DNA of 53,330 nucleotides from Clostridia bacterium (lineage in GTDB: Bacteria > Bacillota > Clostridia > UBA1381): the NCBI GenBank assembly GCA_017621875.1, contig JAGASE010000009.1, forward strand, positions 1 to 53,330, written 5' to 3'. Positions 40,511-50,187 of this stretch are shown here, piece by piece. The notes under the pieces were generated by a model. The model was not told the origin of the DNA and ran no database searches. It saw nothing but the letters and a program-made list of their open reading frames with translations. Numbering within the stretch: position 1 is the stretch's first letter; each line of letters starts with the position of its first letter. Position numbers and translations under genes: made by a program.

Positions 40511-43103
40511 ACCAGCTATCTCCCTCCGACATATCTACCACAAGCGGCACAGACAGGCTTGCCGCATTTTCCATTTCCTCACGCAGAATTTTTGCAACCT
40601 CGTCCTTTTCGTTCTCTGCCGCCTCGATTATCAGCTCGTCGTGTACCTGCAGAATGAGCTTGGACGCAAAGCCGCCCTTTTTGAGCCGTTCATAAATCCG
40701 CACCATTGCAAGCTTGATAATATCCGCCGCACTGCCCTGAACAGGCGTATTCAGTGCCACACGCTCGCCGAAGGAACGCGTGTTGAAATTGCCCGATGTG
40801 ATTTCGGGAATATATCGGATTCGGTTCATCATCGTCGTTACATAACCGTTTTTACGTGCCGACTCCTTGATGTCCTCCATGTATTTTTTAACACCGCTGT
40901 ACTTTTCAAGATAGCTGTTAATATACTCCTTCGCCTGCTTTACCGAAATTTTTAAATCCTGTGAAAGCGAATACTCACCAATTCCGTAAACTATACCGAA
41001 GTTGACTGCCTTTGCACTGCTCCTCTGCTCCTTTGTTACCGCCTCCTGTGGTATTCCCAGAACCTGCGATGCCGTTACGCGGTGAATGTCCTCATTGTTT
41101 TTGAACGCGTTTATCATAACGGGGTCGTCTGCGATATGTGCAAGCACACGCAGCTCAATCTGCGAATAGTCGGCGTCCAAAAGAACATATCCCGGCTTTG
41201 CCACAAACATTTTGCGGATATGACTTCCAAGCTCGGTACGCGTCGGAATATTCTGCATATTCGGCTCGGTGGAGCTTATTCTGCCCGTAACCGTAACCGT
41301 CTGATTGAACACCGAATGTATACGCCCGGTTTCCTTATTTATAACCGCCATAAGACCATCGCAGTAGGTACTTTTTAGCTTTGCAAGCTGACGGTACTCC
41401 AAAATCAGCTCGATAATCGGGTGCTGCCCACGCAGCTTTTCCAAAACCTCCGCGTTTGTGGAATACCCCGTTTTTGTCTTTTTTACCGCTTTTAAGCCGA
41501 GCGTGTCGAAAAGCACAGCGCCGAGCTGCTTTGTTGAGTTTATATTAAATTCGCCGCCCGAAAGACGATATATTTCCTCTGTAAGCTCGTCTATTCGTGC
41601 CGAAATCTCGGCAGAAAACTCCGAAAGCTGTTTTTTGTCAATCAAAATTCCCTGCTTTTGCATATCCGCAAGTACGCGGACAAGCGGCAGCTCCACATCA
41701 TAATAAAGCGTTTCCTGCCCGTTTTCCTTAAGCCTCTGTGCCGTTATTTCGCAAAGCGGCATAATCGCAAGAGCCTTTTTCGCCGCGTCACTTTCGCCCT
41801 CGTCAAAAAGCGAAACCTGACGCTCGGAGCTGAACTCAAAGCCCAAATATTCATACGCCAAGTCATTTATTGAAAAATCGGTGCGTGCGGGATTTAACAG
41901 ATACGCCGCAATCGCCGCATCATACACTATACCGTTTATGGTGTTTGACACAAGTGCGTCCTTTACGTTTACGCAGTATTTTTTTATATTTTCATTCTCT
42001 AAAATTGAGAAAAGCTTGTCCTTCGTCTGCTCGTTTACCTCCACATACGCAGCATAATTGTCCACTGCGATTGCGGCCGCGGCAATTTTACCCGAATCCA
42101 GCTCAAAATGGCACGCCGCCTCGCCTTTTTGCGTTATTCTTTCAAAAAGCCTGTCCATCATGGCAGCGTCTGTCACTGTTTCGGCCTGCGTATCCTTTAA
42201 AAAGTCCACCGCTTGCTTGGTTTCCTGCTTTTTCACGCCGATGCGTGCAATTACCTTATTAAGCTCAAGCTTTTTTAAAACCTCATAAAGCTCGGTGTTT
42301 TCAGAATAATCAAGTATTTTGTTTTCTTCAAAATCAAAGTCAATCGGCACATTTCTGTCAATCGTGGCAAGAGTTTTTGATAAAAACGCCGAATCCTTAT
42401 CCTGCTCAAGCTTTTTCAGGTTCGCAGGCGTTATGCCCCATACGCTCAAATCCTCGTACAGCTTTTCAATGCTCTTTGCCTTTGCAATCAGCGCCATCGC
42501 CGTTTTCTCGCCGATTCCCTTAACCCCCGGAATATTATCCGAGGTATCGCCCATAAGTGCCTTTACGTCTATAAACTCGCAAGGCGTTACGCCATAGCGC
42601 TCAAAAACCGCTTTATCGTCATAGCAGTCGGTATCGGTAACGCCTGATTTGGTTACGGTAAGCAGTATTTTTGTCTTGTCCGACGCAAGCTGCAAATCGT
42701 CCTTATCGCCTGTGGCTATCAGACATTCCACGCCCTTTTCCTCGCAGATTTTTGACACTGTTCCTATAATATCGTCTGCCTCATAGCCCTCTTTTTCAAG
42801 AATATTTATCTTCATTGTACGCAAAATGTCCTTAGCAATCGGCATTTGCGTAACCAGTCCCTCCGGCATCGGCTTTCTTTGAGCCTTATACTCTGAATAC
42901 ATTTTATGACGAAAGGTTGGTGCCTTTAGGTCAAAAGCCGCACAAATATAGTCGGGCTTATTATCATCAATCAGCTTCATCAGCGTCATCATAAACCCGA
43001 AAATCGCATTGGTCGGCGTGCCATCGCGGCTGGACAAAAAACGTACACCGTAAAATGCACGATTTATTAAGCTGTTAGAGTCTATTATAAGCAATTTTTT
43101 CAT
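40497..43103 (-). CDS. polA: DNA polymerase I
   Basis: An 868-aa polymerase for Okazaki-fragment processing and repair. Residues 1-290 are the 5'-3' exonuclease (IDSNSLINRAFYG, GDKDDLQLASD, GVKGIGEKTA). The middle domain has the 3'-5' exonuclease fold but reads ACHFELDSGKIA where motif I should carry a catalytic Asp-x-Glu, so proofreading is probably lost, as in Bacillus enzymes. The polymerase domain is complete (DADYSQIELRVLAHIADD, RSSAKAVNFGIVYG, QVHDELIIE). AAGGAATGGC precedes the ATG. Confidence 0.97.
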   Translation of the reverse strand: MKKLLIIDSNSLINRAFYGVRFLSSRDGTPTNAIFGFMMTLMKLIDDNKPDYICAAFDLKAPTFRHKMYSEYKAQRKPMPEGLVTQMPIAKDILRTMKINILEKEGYEADDIIGTVSKICEEKGVECLIATGDKDDLQLASDKTKILLTVTKSGVTDTDCYDDKAVFERYGVTPCEFIDVKALMGDTSDNIPGVKGIGEKTAMALIAKAKSIEKLYEDLSVWGITPANLKKLEQDKDSAFLSKTLATIDRNVPIDFDFEENKILDYSENTELYEVLKKLELNKVIARIGVKKQETKQAVDFLKDTQAETVTDAAMMDRLFERITQKGEAACHFELDSGKIAAAAIAVDNYAAYVEVNEQTKDKLFSILENENIKKYCVNVKDALVSNTINGIVYDAAIAAYLLNPARTDFSINDLAYEYLGFEFSSERQVSLFDEGESDAAKKALAIMPLCEITAQRLKENGQETLYYDVELPLVRVLADMQKQGILIDKKQLSEFSAEISARIDELTEEIYRLSGGEFNINSTKQLGAVLFDTLGLKAVKKTKTGYSTNAEVLEKLRGQHPIIELILEYRQLAKLKSTYCDGLMAVINKETGRIHSVFNQTVTVTGRISSTEPNMQNIPTRTELGSHIRKMFVAKPGYVLLDADYSQIELRVLAHIADDPVMINAFKNNEDIHRVTASQVLGIPQEAVTKEQRSSAKAVNFGIVYGIGEYSLSQDLKISVKQAKEYINSYLEKYSGVKKYMEDIKESARKNGYVTTMMNRIRYIPEITSGNFNTRSFGERVALNTPVQGSAADIIKLAMVRIYERLKKGGFASKLILQVHDELIIEAAENEKDEVAKILREEMENAASLSVPLVVDMSEGDSWYDAK

Positions 43104-43151
43104 GGTTTTGCCATTCCTTTTTTAATTGATTTTTATCTACGCAATACGCCC

Positions 43152-43835
43152 CTATTGTTGTCCCACATTTTCTATCTGCCAGTCTATCTGCGGCTTATTC
43201 ATTGCGGTGAGCATATTATTTACCTTTTTAAAATGACCGCAGCCGAAAAATCCGCGGCTTGCCGAAAGCGGACTGGGGTGTGCCGCTGACAGAATTATAT
43301 GCTGCGGAGCTGTTATAAGCTCCTCCTTGCGGCGTGCGTCATTTCCCCACAAAAGAAAAATCACAGGCTCTTTTCGGTTATTTAAAATGCTCACAATTTT
43401 ATCGGTCAAAATTTCCCAGCCCTTGCCCTTGTGCGAATTTGCCTCTCCGTCACGCACCGTTAGCGAGGAATTTAAAAGCAGCACACCCTGACGTGCCCAC
43501 TTTTCAAGATATCCGTTATCGGGAATATAAAGTCCAAGCTCCTCGGCAAGCTCCTTATAGATATTTTTGAGCGACGGTGGAAGCTCTACACCGCGTTTTA
43601 CTGAGAACGCCAAGCCATGTGCCTGGTTTTCTCCGTGATACGGGTCCTGACCGAAGATTACCACGCGTGTATCCTCGTAGCTCGTCCATTTTAACGCATT
43701 GAAAATATCGTTTTTATCGGGGTGAATTATATGCCTTTCATACTCACTCTTCAAAAACTCCTGCAGCTTTTTATAGTAGTCCTTTTCAAATTCGTCTGCC
43801 AAAAGTGCGTCCCAACTGTTTCCGATATTAACCAT
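43152..43835 (-). CDS. ung: Uracil-DNA glycosylase
   Basis: A 227-aa family-1 enzyme that removes uracil from DNA. Catalytic motif [18 protein letters not shown] (Asp activates water) and the second motif [17 protein letters not shown] (His) are intact. The start codon overlaps the stop of the SDR gene by one base (TAATG), so the two are coupled. Confidence 0.97.
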   Translation of the reverse strand: MVNIGNSWDALLADEFEKDYYKKLQEFLKSEYERHIIHPDKNDIFNALKWTSYEDTRVVIFGQDPYHGENQAHGLAFSVKRGVELPPSLKNIYKELAEELGLYIPDNGYLEKWARQGVLLLNSSLTVRDGEANSHKGKGWEILTDKIVSILNNRKEPVIFLLWGNDARRKEELITAPQHIILSAAHPSPLSASRGFFGCGHFKKVNNMLTAMNKPQIDWQIENVGQQ

Positions 43836-44602
43836 TACTTATCTTCCTTTGCTTTCTGAAATTTATACACAAGTGCCGTTATCACATTGTCCGGCACAAG
43901 CCTCATTAAAGCCTTACCGCTTCTTATATGCACGCCGGGAATTATAACGGTTTTCCCTGAAAGCATACCGCGGACAGCGTCGCTTGCCGCCGCCTCGGCA
44001 CTGATTCCTTTAATGCTCATGGCAAGATTTACGCCTGCAACAGAGCCGAACTCGGTTTTTACAGGCCCCGGGCAAAGTGCGGAAACACTAACGCCGCTCC
44101 CGGATTTTTTAAGCTCCTGTGCAATCCCACGCGTAAGGCTCAAAACATATGCCTTTGTTGCATAATACGCAGAAAGCATCGGTCCTGCCGGCATAAATCC
44201 TGCAGCCGACGCCACATTCAGTATTTTTCCTCTGTTTTTTTCTTTAAAATCCGCCAAAAAAAGCTTGGTCAGAATATGTACTGCACGTATATTCAAATCT
44301 ATCATTTCAAGCTCGCGTGAAAGCTCTGTATCGGCAAACTCTCCGAAAACGCCGAAGCCTGCATTGTTCACAAGGATTTCAACATCCTTTCCTCTGCATC
44401 TTTCGTACAGGGAATAGCAGTTTTCCTCCTTGGATAAGTCTATCGTTATAATCTCGGCAGGGCTTCTTAGCTGCCGCGAAACCTCGATAAGCCGCTCGCC
44501 CCGTCTTGCCGCCAGAATTATGTCGTACCCAAGCTCTGAAAGCTTTATAGCAATCTCTCGCCCAATCCCCGAGCTTGCACCCGTAATTACCGCAAAAGCC
44601 AT
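43835..44602 (-). CDS. Short-chain dehydrogenase/reductase
   Basis: A 255-aa NAD(P)-dependent oxidoreductase of the classical SDR group: [12 protein letters not shown] (residues 8-19), LVNNAGFG, the catalytic Ser in LNVASAAG and [12 protein letters not shown] with the YxxxK pair. Substrate unknown; DltE-like short-chain enzymes are the nearest type. ATG 44602 follows AAGGAGGAG, so the longer frame to 44656 is rejected. Confidence 0.88.
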   Translation of the reverse strand: MAFAVITGASSGIGREIAIKLSELGYDIILAARRGERLIEVSRQLRSPAEIITIDLSKEENCYSLYERCRGKDVEILVNNAGFGVFGEFADTELSRELEMIDLNIRAVHILTKLFLADFKEKNRGKILNVASAAGFMPAGPMLSAYYATKAYVLSLTRGIAQELKKSGSGVSVSALCPGPVKTEFGSVAGVNLAMSIKGISAEAAASDAVRGMLSGKTVIIPGVHIRSGKALMRLVPDNVITALVYKFQKAKEDK

Positions 44603-44612
44603 ATACTCCTCC

Positions 44613-45317
44613 TTATTTAGACATCTCCCGATGTGCCATAATCGCCGCCTCGTCACTGATATTGCAGCCCATAAAGAATATCGGCACCTCGGTTAAAACC
44701 TTGTCTACATGCGACAGCAAAAGGCTCATTTCCTTTTCCTGCGGCGGTCTTATCGTCTGATTTAACAGCTTCATAACGGCTGTGCCGCCGTCCACACGCT
44801 TTATCCAGTTTTGCTCGCTGCGTTCCAAAAAACATATTCCCGCAATCGGAGCCTGAACATTTATATTAAGGTCGGTTTTTCCGCTCCACGGCGTTCCGCA
44901 GGCAAAAATTCCGTCCCGCGTTATCCTTATAGCAGGCTTATCATCATTTAAAATTCTTGCCCTCTCCGCTCCGAAAACCTTCTGCCAAAGTCCCGTATGA
45001 GTGGATTTTCCCGTTCCGCTTGATGCCGAGAACAAATACGCCCTTCCGTCCATCACGATTGATGAGGAATGCAGCATAAAACCGCCGTAATTTAAAAGTG
45101 CCGAATAAAACACACTGCTGGTGAATATGTACTCGCAGTCCTCAAGCGAGAGGTGCGGATTTTCCTCCTGCTTTTTCTGCAGAAAGCCGTCGGACAGATA
45201 AATTGTCATGTCCGGGCTTTCCTCACCCTCTATTCTGTACGCCGCCGCCTGTTTGGTCAGCTTTTCGTACTTATATCCCATATCCACCGTTATTCCGGCA
45301 ATTTTGTGTAAATTCAT
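44613..45317 (-). CDS. HprK-like P-loop protein
   Basis: A 234-aa cytoplasmic protein with the P-loop SASSGTGKSTHTGLW, then LNDDKPAIRI and GTPWSGKTDLN, resembling the C-terminal kinase fold of HPr kinase/phosphorylase and of HprK-related proteins found with peptide or cofactor clusters. The N-terminal HprK domain is not present in full and no HPr or modified-peptide gene is adjacent. It starts 10 bases before the SDR gene. It is probably a small-molecule or protein kinase; the target is unknown. Confidence 0.7.
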   Translation of the reverse strand: MNLHKIAGITVDMGYKYEKLTKQAAAYRIEGEESPDMTIYLSDGFLQKKQEENPHLSLEDCEYIFTSSVFYSALLNYGGFMLHSSSIVMDGRAYLFSASSGTGKSTHTGLWQKVFGAERARILNDDKPAIRITRDGIFACGTPWSGKTDLNINVQAPIAGICFLERSEQNWIKRVDGGTAVMKLLNQTIRPPQEKEMSLLLSHVDKVLTEVPIFFMGCNISDEAAIMAHREMSK

Positions 45318-45347
45318 AATTTCTATATCCTTTCCGACTTAGAAAAT

Positions 45348-45833
45348 TTATTTTTTCCTTTGATATGTGCAAAACCGAATAGTATGCCCATTGTCCTCCT
45401 GCGGCTCGGAGGAATATGTCAGCTCCCATTCGGGAAGCTCGTCCAGATTTACCATGAATTTGTCCGCCGGTACCGTCTCCGACACCTTTGTTATATAGCA
45501 GGTATCGCAAAGCTCAAGCATACTGCGGTAAATCTCCTCGCCGCCGATTACAAACATTTCAGATTCGTCATAACCAAGCGATAAAACCTCGTCTATACTG
45601 CCGCATACAACCGCTCCCTCGCATTTAAAATCCTTGTTTCTCGTGAGAATTATATTGGTACGGTTTTTTAACGGCTTTGCACCCGGAAAGCTTTCAAGAT
45701 TTTTTCTTCCCAGTACAACTACCTTTCCCAATGTCATTTCCCTGAAAAATTTCATATCCTTCGGAATATTGAAAAGCAAGTTATTGTCCTTTCCGATACC
45801 CCAATTTTCCGATACTGCACAAATCAGTTTCAC
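45348..45833 (-). CDS. folA: Dihydrofolate reductase
   Basis: A 161-aa enzyme that reduces dihydrofolate to tetrahydrofolate with NADPH. Motifs: AVSENWGIGKDNNLLFNIPKDMKFF and VVVLGRKNLESF, then FVIGGEEIYRSML. Length is typical. It lies 15 bases after thyA, its metabolic partner, since thymidylate synthase turns methylene-THF into dihydrofolate. Confidence 0.95.
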   Translation of the reverse strand: MKLICAVSENWGIGKDNNLLFNIPKDMKFFREMTLGKVVVLGRKNLESFPGAKPLKNRTNIILTRNKDFKCEGAVVCGSIDEVLSLGYDESEMFVIGGEEIYRSMLELCDTCYITKVSETVPADKFMVNLDELPEWELTYSSEPQEDNGHTIRFCTYQRKK

Positions 45834-45848
45834 GTTCTGCTCTCCTCT

Positions 45849-46676
45849 CTAAATAGCTACGGGTATTTTAATATCAAACTCGTTAAACCTGTAATTTTCC
45901 ATTTTAAAATTATCGGTTGTGAGCTTATAGAAATCGGTCACATCGTCCATAACAAGCTTTGGTGCGTCAAAGGTCGGACGCTTTATAAGCTCCTCGATAA
46001 TCGGGATATGTCTGTCATAAATATGAGCGTCCGCTATCACATGCACAAGCTCGCCCGGCAAAAGCCCCGAAACCTTTGCAAAAATATGAATTAAAAGTGC
46101 ATACTGCACCACGTTCCAGTTGTTTGCCGTCAGATAGTCATTGCTCCGCTGATTTAAAATACCGTTCAGCCTTCCGTCCTTCACACTGAAGGTCATGGAA
46201 TACGCACATGGATACAGATGCATCTCGCTAAGGTCGGCATGAGTGTATATATTTGTCATAATTCTGCGTGAATTAGGGTTGTTTTTTAGGTCGAACAGCA
46301 CTCTGTCCACCTGGTCAAATTCGCCTTCTTTATATTTGTGCTTCACACCCAGCTGATAGCCGTACGCCTTGCCGATTGAGCCGTTTTCGTCCGCCCACTG
46401 GTCCCATATATGCGACTTCAAATCCTTCACGTTATTGGATTTTTTCTGCCATATCCACAAAAGCTCATCAAGTGCCGATTTCCAGTAGGTACGCCTGAGC
46501 GTCATTATCGGAAATTCTTTTTCAAGGTCGTATCGGTTTACGATACCGAACCTGCTTATCGTGTGTGCCGGCACGCCGTCCTCCCAGTGCGGACGTACCG
46601 CCATATCGGTATCCATTACTCCGTTTTCTAAAATATCCCTACAGTTTTGTATAAAAATCTCATCAGCGTAGCTCAT
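45849..46676 (-). CDS. thyA: Thymidylate synthase
   Basis: A 275-aa enzyme that methylates dUMP to dTMP. The catalytic Cys is in LHLYPCAYSMTF; RRIMTNIYTHAD and QRSNDYLTANNWNVVQYALL fit the family, and the C-terminus is complete (FDIKIPVAI). It is in an operon with folA. The presence of thyA implies a folate-recycling route instead of ThyX. Confidence 0.96.
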   Translation of the reverse strand: MSYADEIFIQNCRDILENGVMDTDMAVRPHWEDGVPAHTISRFGIVNRYDLEKEFPIMTLRRTYWKSALDELLWIWQKKSNNVKDLKSHIWDQWADENGSIGKAYGYQLGVKHKYKEGEFDQVDRVLFDLKNNPNSRRIMTNIYTHADLSEMHLYPCAYSMTFSVKDGRLNGILNQRSNDYLTANNWNVVQYALLIHIFAKVSGLLPGELVHVIADAHIYDRHIPIIEELIKRPTFDAPKLVMDDVTDFYKLTTDNFKMENYRFNEFDIKIPVAI

Positions 46677-46732
46677 AAATATTCTTCTCCCGTTATCATT
46701 CTATAATTTGTTTTCGATTTTGATGCACACAA

Positions 46733-48301
46733 TCAGATTTCATCAATACCAAGAATTCCGGATTTATAAAGCTCAAAATATTTATTAAATCCGTCGACTG
46801 TTTCTCTGTCCGGATAAAGCGTTTCCTTTTTCATGTCACAAAACACCTTTGTGTCAAGCCAATCCCCCAACAAAAGGTCTCCCTTATTTATCATATACGC
46901 TGCAAGAAGTGCCATTCCCCACGCTCCACCCTCGCCGGCTGTTTCACAAACCGAAACAGGTGTATCAAGAGCTGCTGCAAGGAACTTCTGTGCAACACCC
47001 TTGACCTTAAAAAGTCCGCCGTGTGCATTAAAGTTATCTGCAGAAACTTTTTCCTTATCAACAAGTATATTCATGCCGATTTTCAGCACTGCAACTGCAG
47101 CGTAAAGCTGCGAACGGAAAAAGTTTGAAAGTGTTAAATTGCTTTTGGGAGTGCGGAAATAGACAGGTTTTCCGTTTTTTACACCGGCAACCGGCTCACT
47201 CGCAAGGAAGTTATACGATATCACTTCGCCACAATCGCTTTCGCCTGTCAAGGTGTTTTCATAAAGCATTTTGTAAATCCTTGATTTGTCTGCATCTGCA
47301 CCAAGCATTGCCGCAAAATCGCCGAATAGCTTAACCCACGCGTCAAGCTCAGAACAGCCATTATTGCTGTGTACCATTGCAACAGGTGACGCATCAGGCG
47401 TTGTTACTATATCGATTTCGGGGTACATGCTGCCAAGATTTTTTTCAAGTACAAGCATTGAAAATACCGATGTACCCGCAGATATATTTCCTGTTTTCTT
47501 CCTTACACTGTTTGTTGCAACCATACCCGTTCCTGCATCGCCTTCAGGCGGGCAAACAGGCACACCTGCCGCAAGAGTTCCCGACTCGTCAAGGAATCGA
47601 GCCCCCTGCTCCGAAAGGCATGTTCCTTCTTCTCCGCAAAGCTTTACGTCAGGAAGTATTTCTTCTATTTTCCATGGCACATTATATTCACTTATATGTT
47701 GAGTGAATTTTTTTAGCATATCCTTGTTATAGCCATTTCCGAGAATCGGAAACATGCCGGAGCCTTCACAAACGCCAATCTCCCACTTACCTGTCAAAAG
47801 ATAGTGAATATATCCTGCCAGGGTTGTGATATGTGCTATATCAGCAACGTGCTTTTCTCCGTTTAGTATTGCCTGATAAAGATGTGCAATACTCCACCTT
47901 TGCGGAATATTAAAGTTAAAAAGCTTCGTAAGCTCCTCTGCAGCCTTTTCTGTGGTAGTGTTTCGCCATGTTCTGAACGGTGTAAGCAGATTGTCTTTTT
48001 CATCAAACGCCAAATACCCGTGCATCATTCCGGATATTCCTATTGCTCCGAACACTGTCGGCTTGACACCGTATTTATCTACTACGTCCTTTTGGAGAGA
48101 TATATAGCATTCCTTCACACCCTTATGTATCTTATCGAGCGAATATGTCCAGTAACCACCTTTAAATTCATTTTCCCATTCATAACTTCCATTTGCTATG
48201 GGCATATACCCTGCTCCGTCAATAAGGCATGCTTTAATTCTTGTCGACCCCAGCTCTATGCCGAGATATGTTTGTCCGTCAAGTATTCTTTGTTTTATCA
48301 T
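46733..48301 (-). CDS. FGGY-family carbohydrate kinase
   Basis: A 522-aa sugar kinase with two FGGY domains. The N-terminal phosphate loop is LGIELGSTRIKACLIDG and GISGMMHGYLAF follows; the second domain has GNISAGTSVFSML and the late motif ACETAGEGGAWGMALLAAY-like (VCETAGEGGAWG). It phosphorylates a sugar or polyol, likely a ketose; ribulose, xylulose and others are possible. GGAGGGTAT precedes the start. It stands alone between thyA and a repeat. Confidence 0.88.
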   Translation of the reverse strand: MIKQRILDGQTYLGIELGSTRIKACLIDGAGYMPIANGSYEWENEFKGGYWTYSLDKIHKGVKECYISLQKDVVDKYGVKPTVFGAIGISGMMHGYLAFDEKDNLLTPFRTWRNTTTEKAAEELTKLFNFNIPQRWSIAHLYQAILNGEKHVADIAHITTLAGYIHYLLTGKWEIGVCEGSGMFPILGNGYNKDMLKKFTQHISEYNVPWKIEEILPDVKLCGEEGTCLSEQGARFLDESGTLAAGVPVCPPEGDAGTGMVATNSVRKKTGNISAGTSVFSMLVLEKNLGSMYPEIDIVTTPDASPVAMVHSNNGCSELDAWVKLFGDFAAMLGADADKSRIYKMLYENTLTGESDCGEVISYNFLASEPVAGVKNGKPVYFRTPKSNLTLSNFFRSQLYAAVAVLKIGMNILVDKEKVSADNFNAHGGLFKVKGVAQKFLAAALDTPVSVCETAGEGGAWGMALLAAYMINKGDLLLGDWLDTKVFCDMKKETLYPDRETVDGFNKYFELYKSGILGIDEI

Positions 48302-48390
48302 ATACCCTCCTATTTGTATAAAATTAACTTAACATTAATTATAGAATTAGTGAACGATTTAGATACCAATCTTTAAAGATCCCACATGTA

Positions 48391-48492
48391 GTAAAGGGAG
48401 CTGTCAGCGTGGCTGACGAGGGATTTCCACTCTAAAACTTCTTACAATCCTCTCGTCACACTTTGTGTGCCACCCTCCTTTACACAAGGAGG
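48391..48492. repeat. Dispersed-repeat (MITE-like) element
   Basis: Nested inverted repeats: GTAAAGGGAG (48391-48400) pairs with CTCCTTTAC (48475-48483), GTCAGC/GCTGAC (48403-48417), CACAC/GTGTG (48457-48469), and CCTCCTT/AAGGAGG at the right end. This arrangement resembles a repeat family common in clostridial and Ruminococcaceae genomes (recalled, not searched). No gene in 48302-48548. Confidence 0.55.
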
Positions 48493-48548
48493 ACTATGAA
48501 TTGACAACCATCTACAATCAGGAACCATTTTAGTCCTTTTTTCGTTAT

Positions 48549-49448
48549 TCATTCAGTTTTGTTAGTAAATTTTTCCTTTGATACAGATTCAATAATATCA
48601 AAAAAGGCTCTTGTGTATGGGCTATAATCAGGATGTAAACCTGGATGTTCTTCAAAGAAGTTACACATTTCTTCCATTGCCTTCTCATAACCACGCATTA
48701 CTTCTTTATTGAGATAGTTTTTTTCAAATAATTCCCGGCTTTCTATATCTCCACAACACCAATTGCTATGATATCGTTTAACCACTGAATACAAATCACC
48801 TTCTTCTATTTCAGACAAACAATCACATTCATCATATAGTTTAATTTGACTATCTAACATTAAAGCGTTGCTTTTATAGAACAATTCATATTTGTTTGGT
48901 TTATCCAAACGTCTACCATAGTAATCAGTAACAAATTTTCGATACTCATCAACACGCCAAGAAGATGAAGTCATTTCTTTACTATATGCCAATCCGTTTT
49001 CGCTAAAATACTTTAAGAATTCTGGCATTTCAAGCAACTGAAGGAGTCTTTTTTCTGGTAACTCACTCCCTAATTCTTTTGCTTGATAATAATAGAATCC
49101 AGCAACTACATAGTGAAAAGTCCGTTTTTGCTCTAAAAAAATTCTATCACCCTTTTCTAAATTTGATAGTATACGATGTTTGTTTTCGATAATAACTTTT
49201 TTAAATAATACTATTAGACATATTAACACGAGAAAAGCAACCAATGTTCCTTTCTTCCAAGGCGTAAACAGGCATATTACACCGCTTATAACGCTCAATA
49301 TCATAGATAAAAAGACTACCAATGCAGCATATGTCTCATGCTCACTATCAAGCTTCAATTCTATTGCTTGTAAGAAATTGTTTGGTATTCGATTATTACT
49401 AATAAATTTATATAAATTTTTATATTGAGTAGAATACTCTTTTTTCAT
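48549..49448 (-). CDS. AT-rich orphan membrane protein
   Basis: A 299-aa protein with two adjacent membrane helices at about residues 37-80 (YAALVVFLSMILSVISG and LVAFLVLICLIVLF) and a large Glu/Lys/Tyr-rich cytoplasmic domain of about 215 residues. No family recognised. Start ATG 49448 follows AAGGTGGG; the frame stays open to 49619, and ATG at 49553 or 49523 are possible but lack a site. Composition is more AT-rich than neighbours and a repeat lies beside it, so it was probably acquired. Function unknown; a membrane anchor plus cytoplasmic domain would suit a defence or stress effector (speculation). Confidence 0.6.
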   Translation of the reverse strand: MKKEYSTQYKNLYKFISNNRIPNNFLQAIELKLDSEHETYAALVVFLSMILSVISGVICLFTPWKKGTLVAFLVLICLIVLFKKVIIENKHRILSNLEKGDRIFLEQKRTFHYVVAGFYYYQAKELGSELPEKRLLQLLEMPEFLKYFSENGLAYSKEMTSSSWRVDEYRKFVTDYYGRRLDKPNKYELFYKSNALMLDSQIKLYDECDCLSEIEEGDLYSVVKRYHSNWCCGDIESRELFEKNYLNKEVMRGYEKAMEEMCNFFEEHPGLHPDYSPYTRAFFDIIESVSKEKFTNKTE

Positions 49449-49617
49449 ATTATCTTTTCCCACCTTATTCCTTTCATCGCAATCATAAGTTAATGACTCT
49501 AATTCATGCCGAAGGCAATTCATTGAGTTTGATCTTTTTACGATTAAACTCATTATATCATACACGTCCCCAAAAAACAATATTAATATTATATAAAACT
49601 TTTTATAGGAGGTCAGC

Positions 49618-50187
49618 ATGAATTACATTTGGTCAGGACTTTTAATAATCTCTTTTGTTTTTGCAGCCCTCGGCGGCAATCTGCAGGAAACGCTTACGGC
49701 GGGGCTGTCGGGTGCCGCCTCCTCCATCGAGGTGCTTTTATCCTTTGCAGGAATTATGTGCTTTTGGTCGGGAATACTGAAAATTGCACACAAAAGCGGT
49801 GCGGCACAGTTTTGTGAAAAACTTCTCTCTCCCGCAGTCCGCAGGCTTTTTCCAAGGGTTAAAAACCGCAAAAGCATTACCATGAACATTATCGCAAACC
49901 TTTTGGGGATGGGCAATGCGGCAACGCCTGCAGGAGTTGCCGCAATGTGCGAGCTTGACCGCGAGAACGGTCAAAAACCCACGCCCAGTCACGAAATGTC
50001 CCGCTTTGCGGTATTAAACACCGCAAGCCTGCAGCTTTTTCCCACAACCATTATCGGAATACTCGCCTCCTGTGGCAGCAAAGACCCGTTTTCGATAATT
50101 CCGCTTATATGGATAAGCTCGGCAATATCGCTTACGGCAGCCCTTTTGGCGGAATGGCTGCTTTGGAAAAGAGGTGACTCCAAATAG
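49618..50187 (+). CDS. spmA: Spore maturation protein A
   Basis: A 189-aa membrane protein of the SpmA/nucleoside-recognition family: GIMCFWSGILKIAHKSG, MNIIANLLGMGNAATPAG and FAVLNTASLQLFPTTIIG. SpmA and SpmB are needed for full core dehydration of spores, which marks the host as a spore former. ATAGGAGG precedes the ATG. Its stop TAG overlaps the predicted start of spmB. Confidence 0.95.
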   Translation: MNYIWSGLLIISFVFAALGGNLQETLTAGLSGAASSIEVLLSFAGIMCFWSGILKIAHKSGAAQFCEKLLSPAVRRLFPRVKNRKSITMNIIANLLGMGNAATPAGVAAMCELDRENGQKPTPSHEMSRFAVLNTASLQLFPTTIIGILASCGSKDPFSIIPLIWISSAISLTAALLAEWLLWKRGDSK

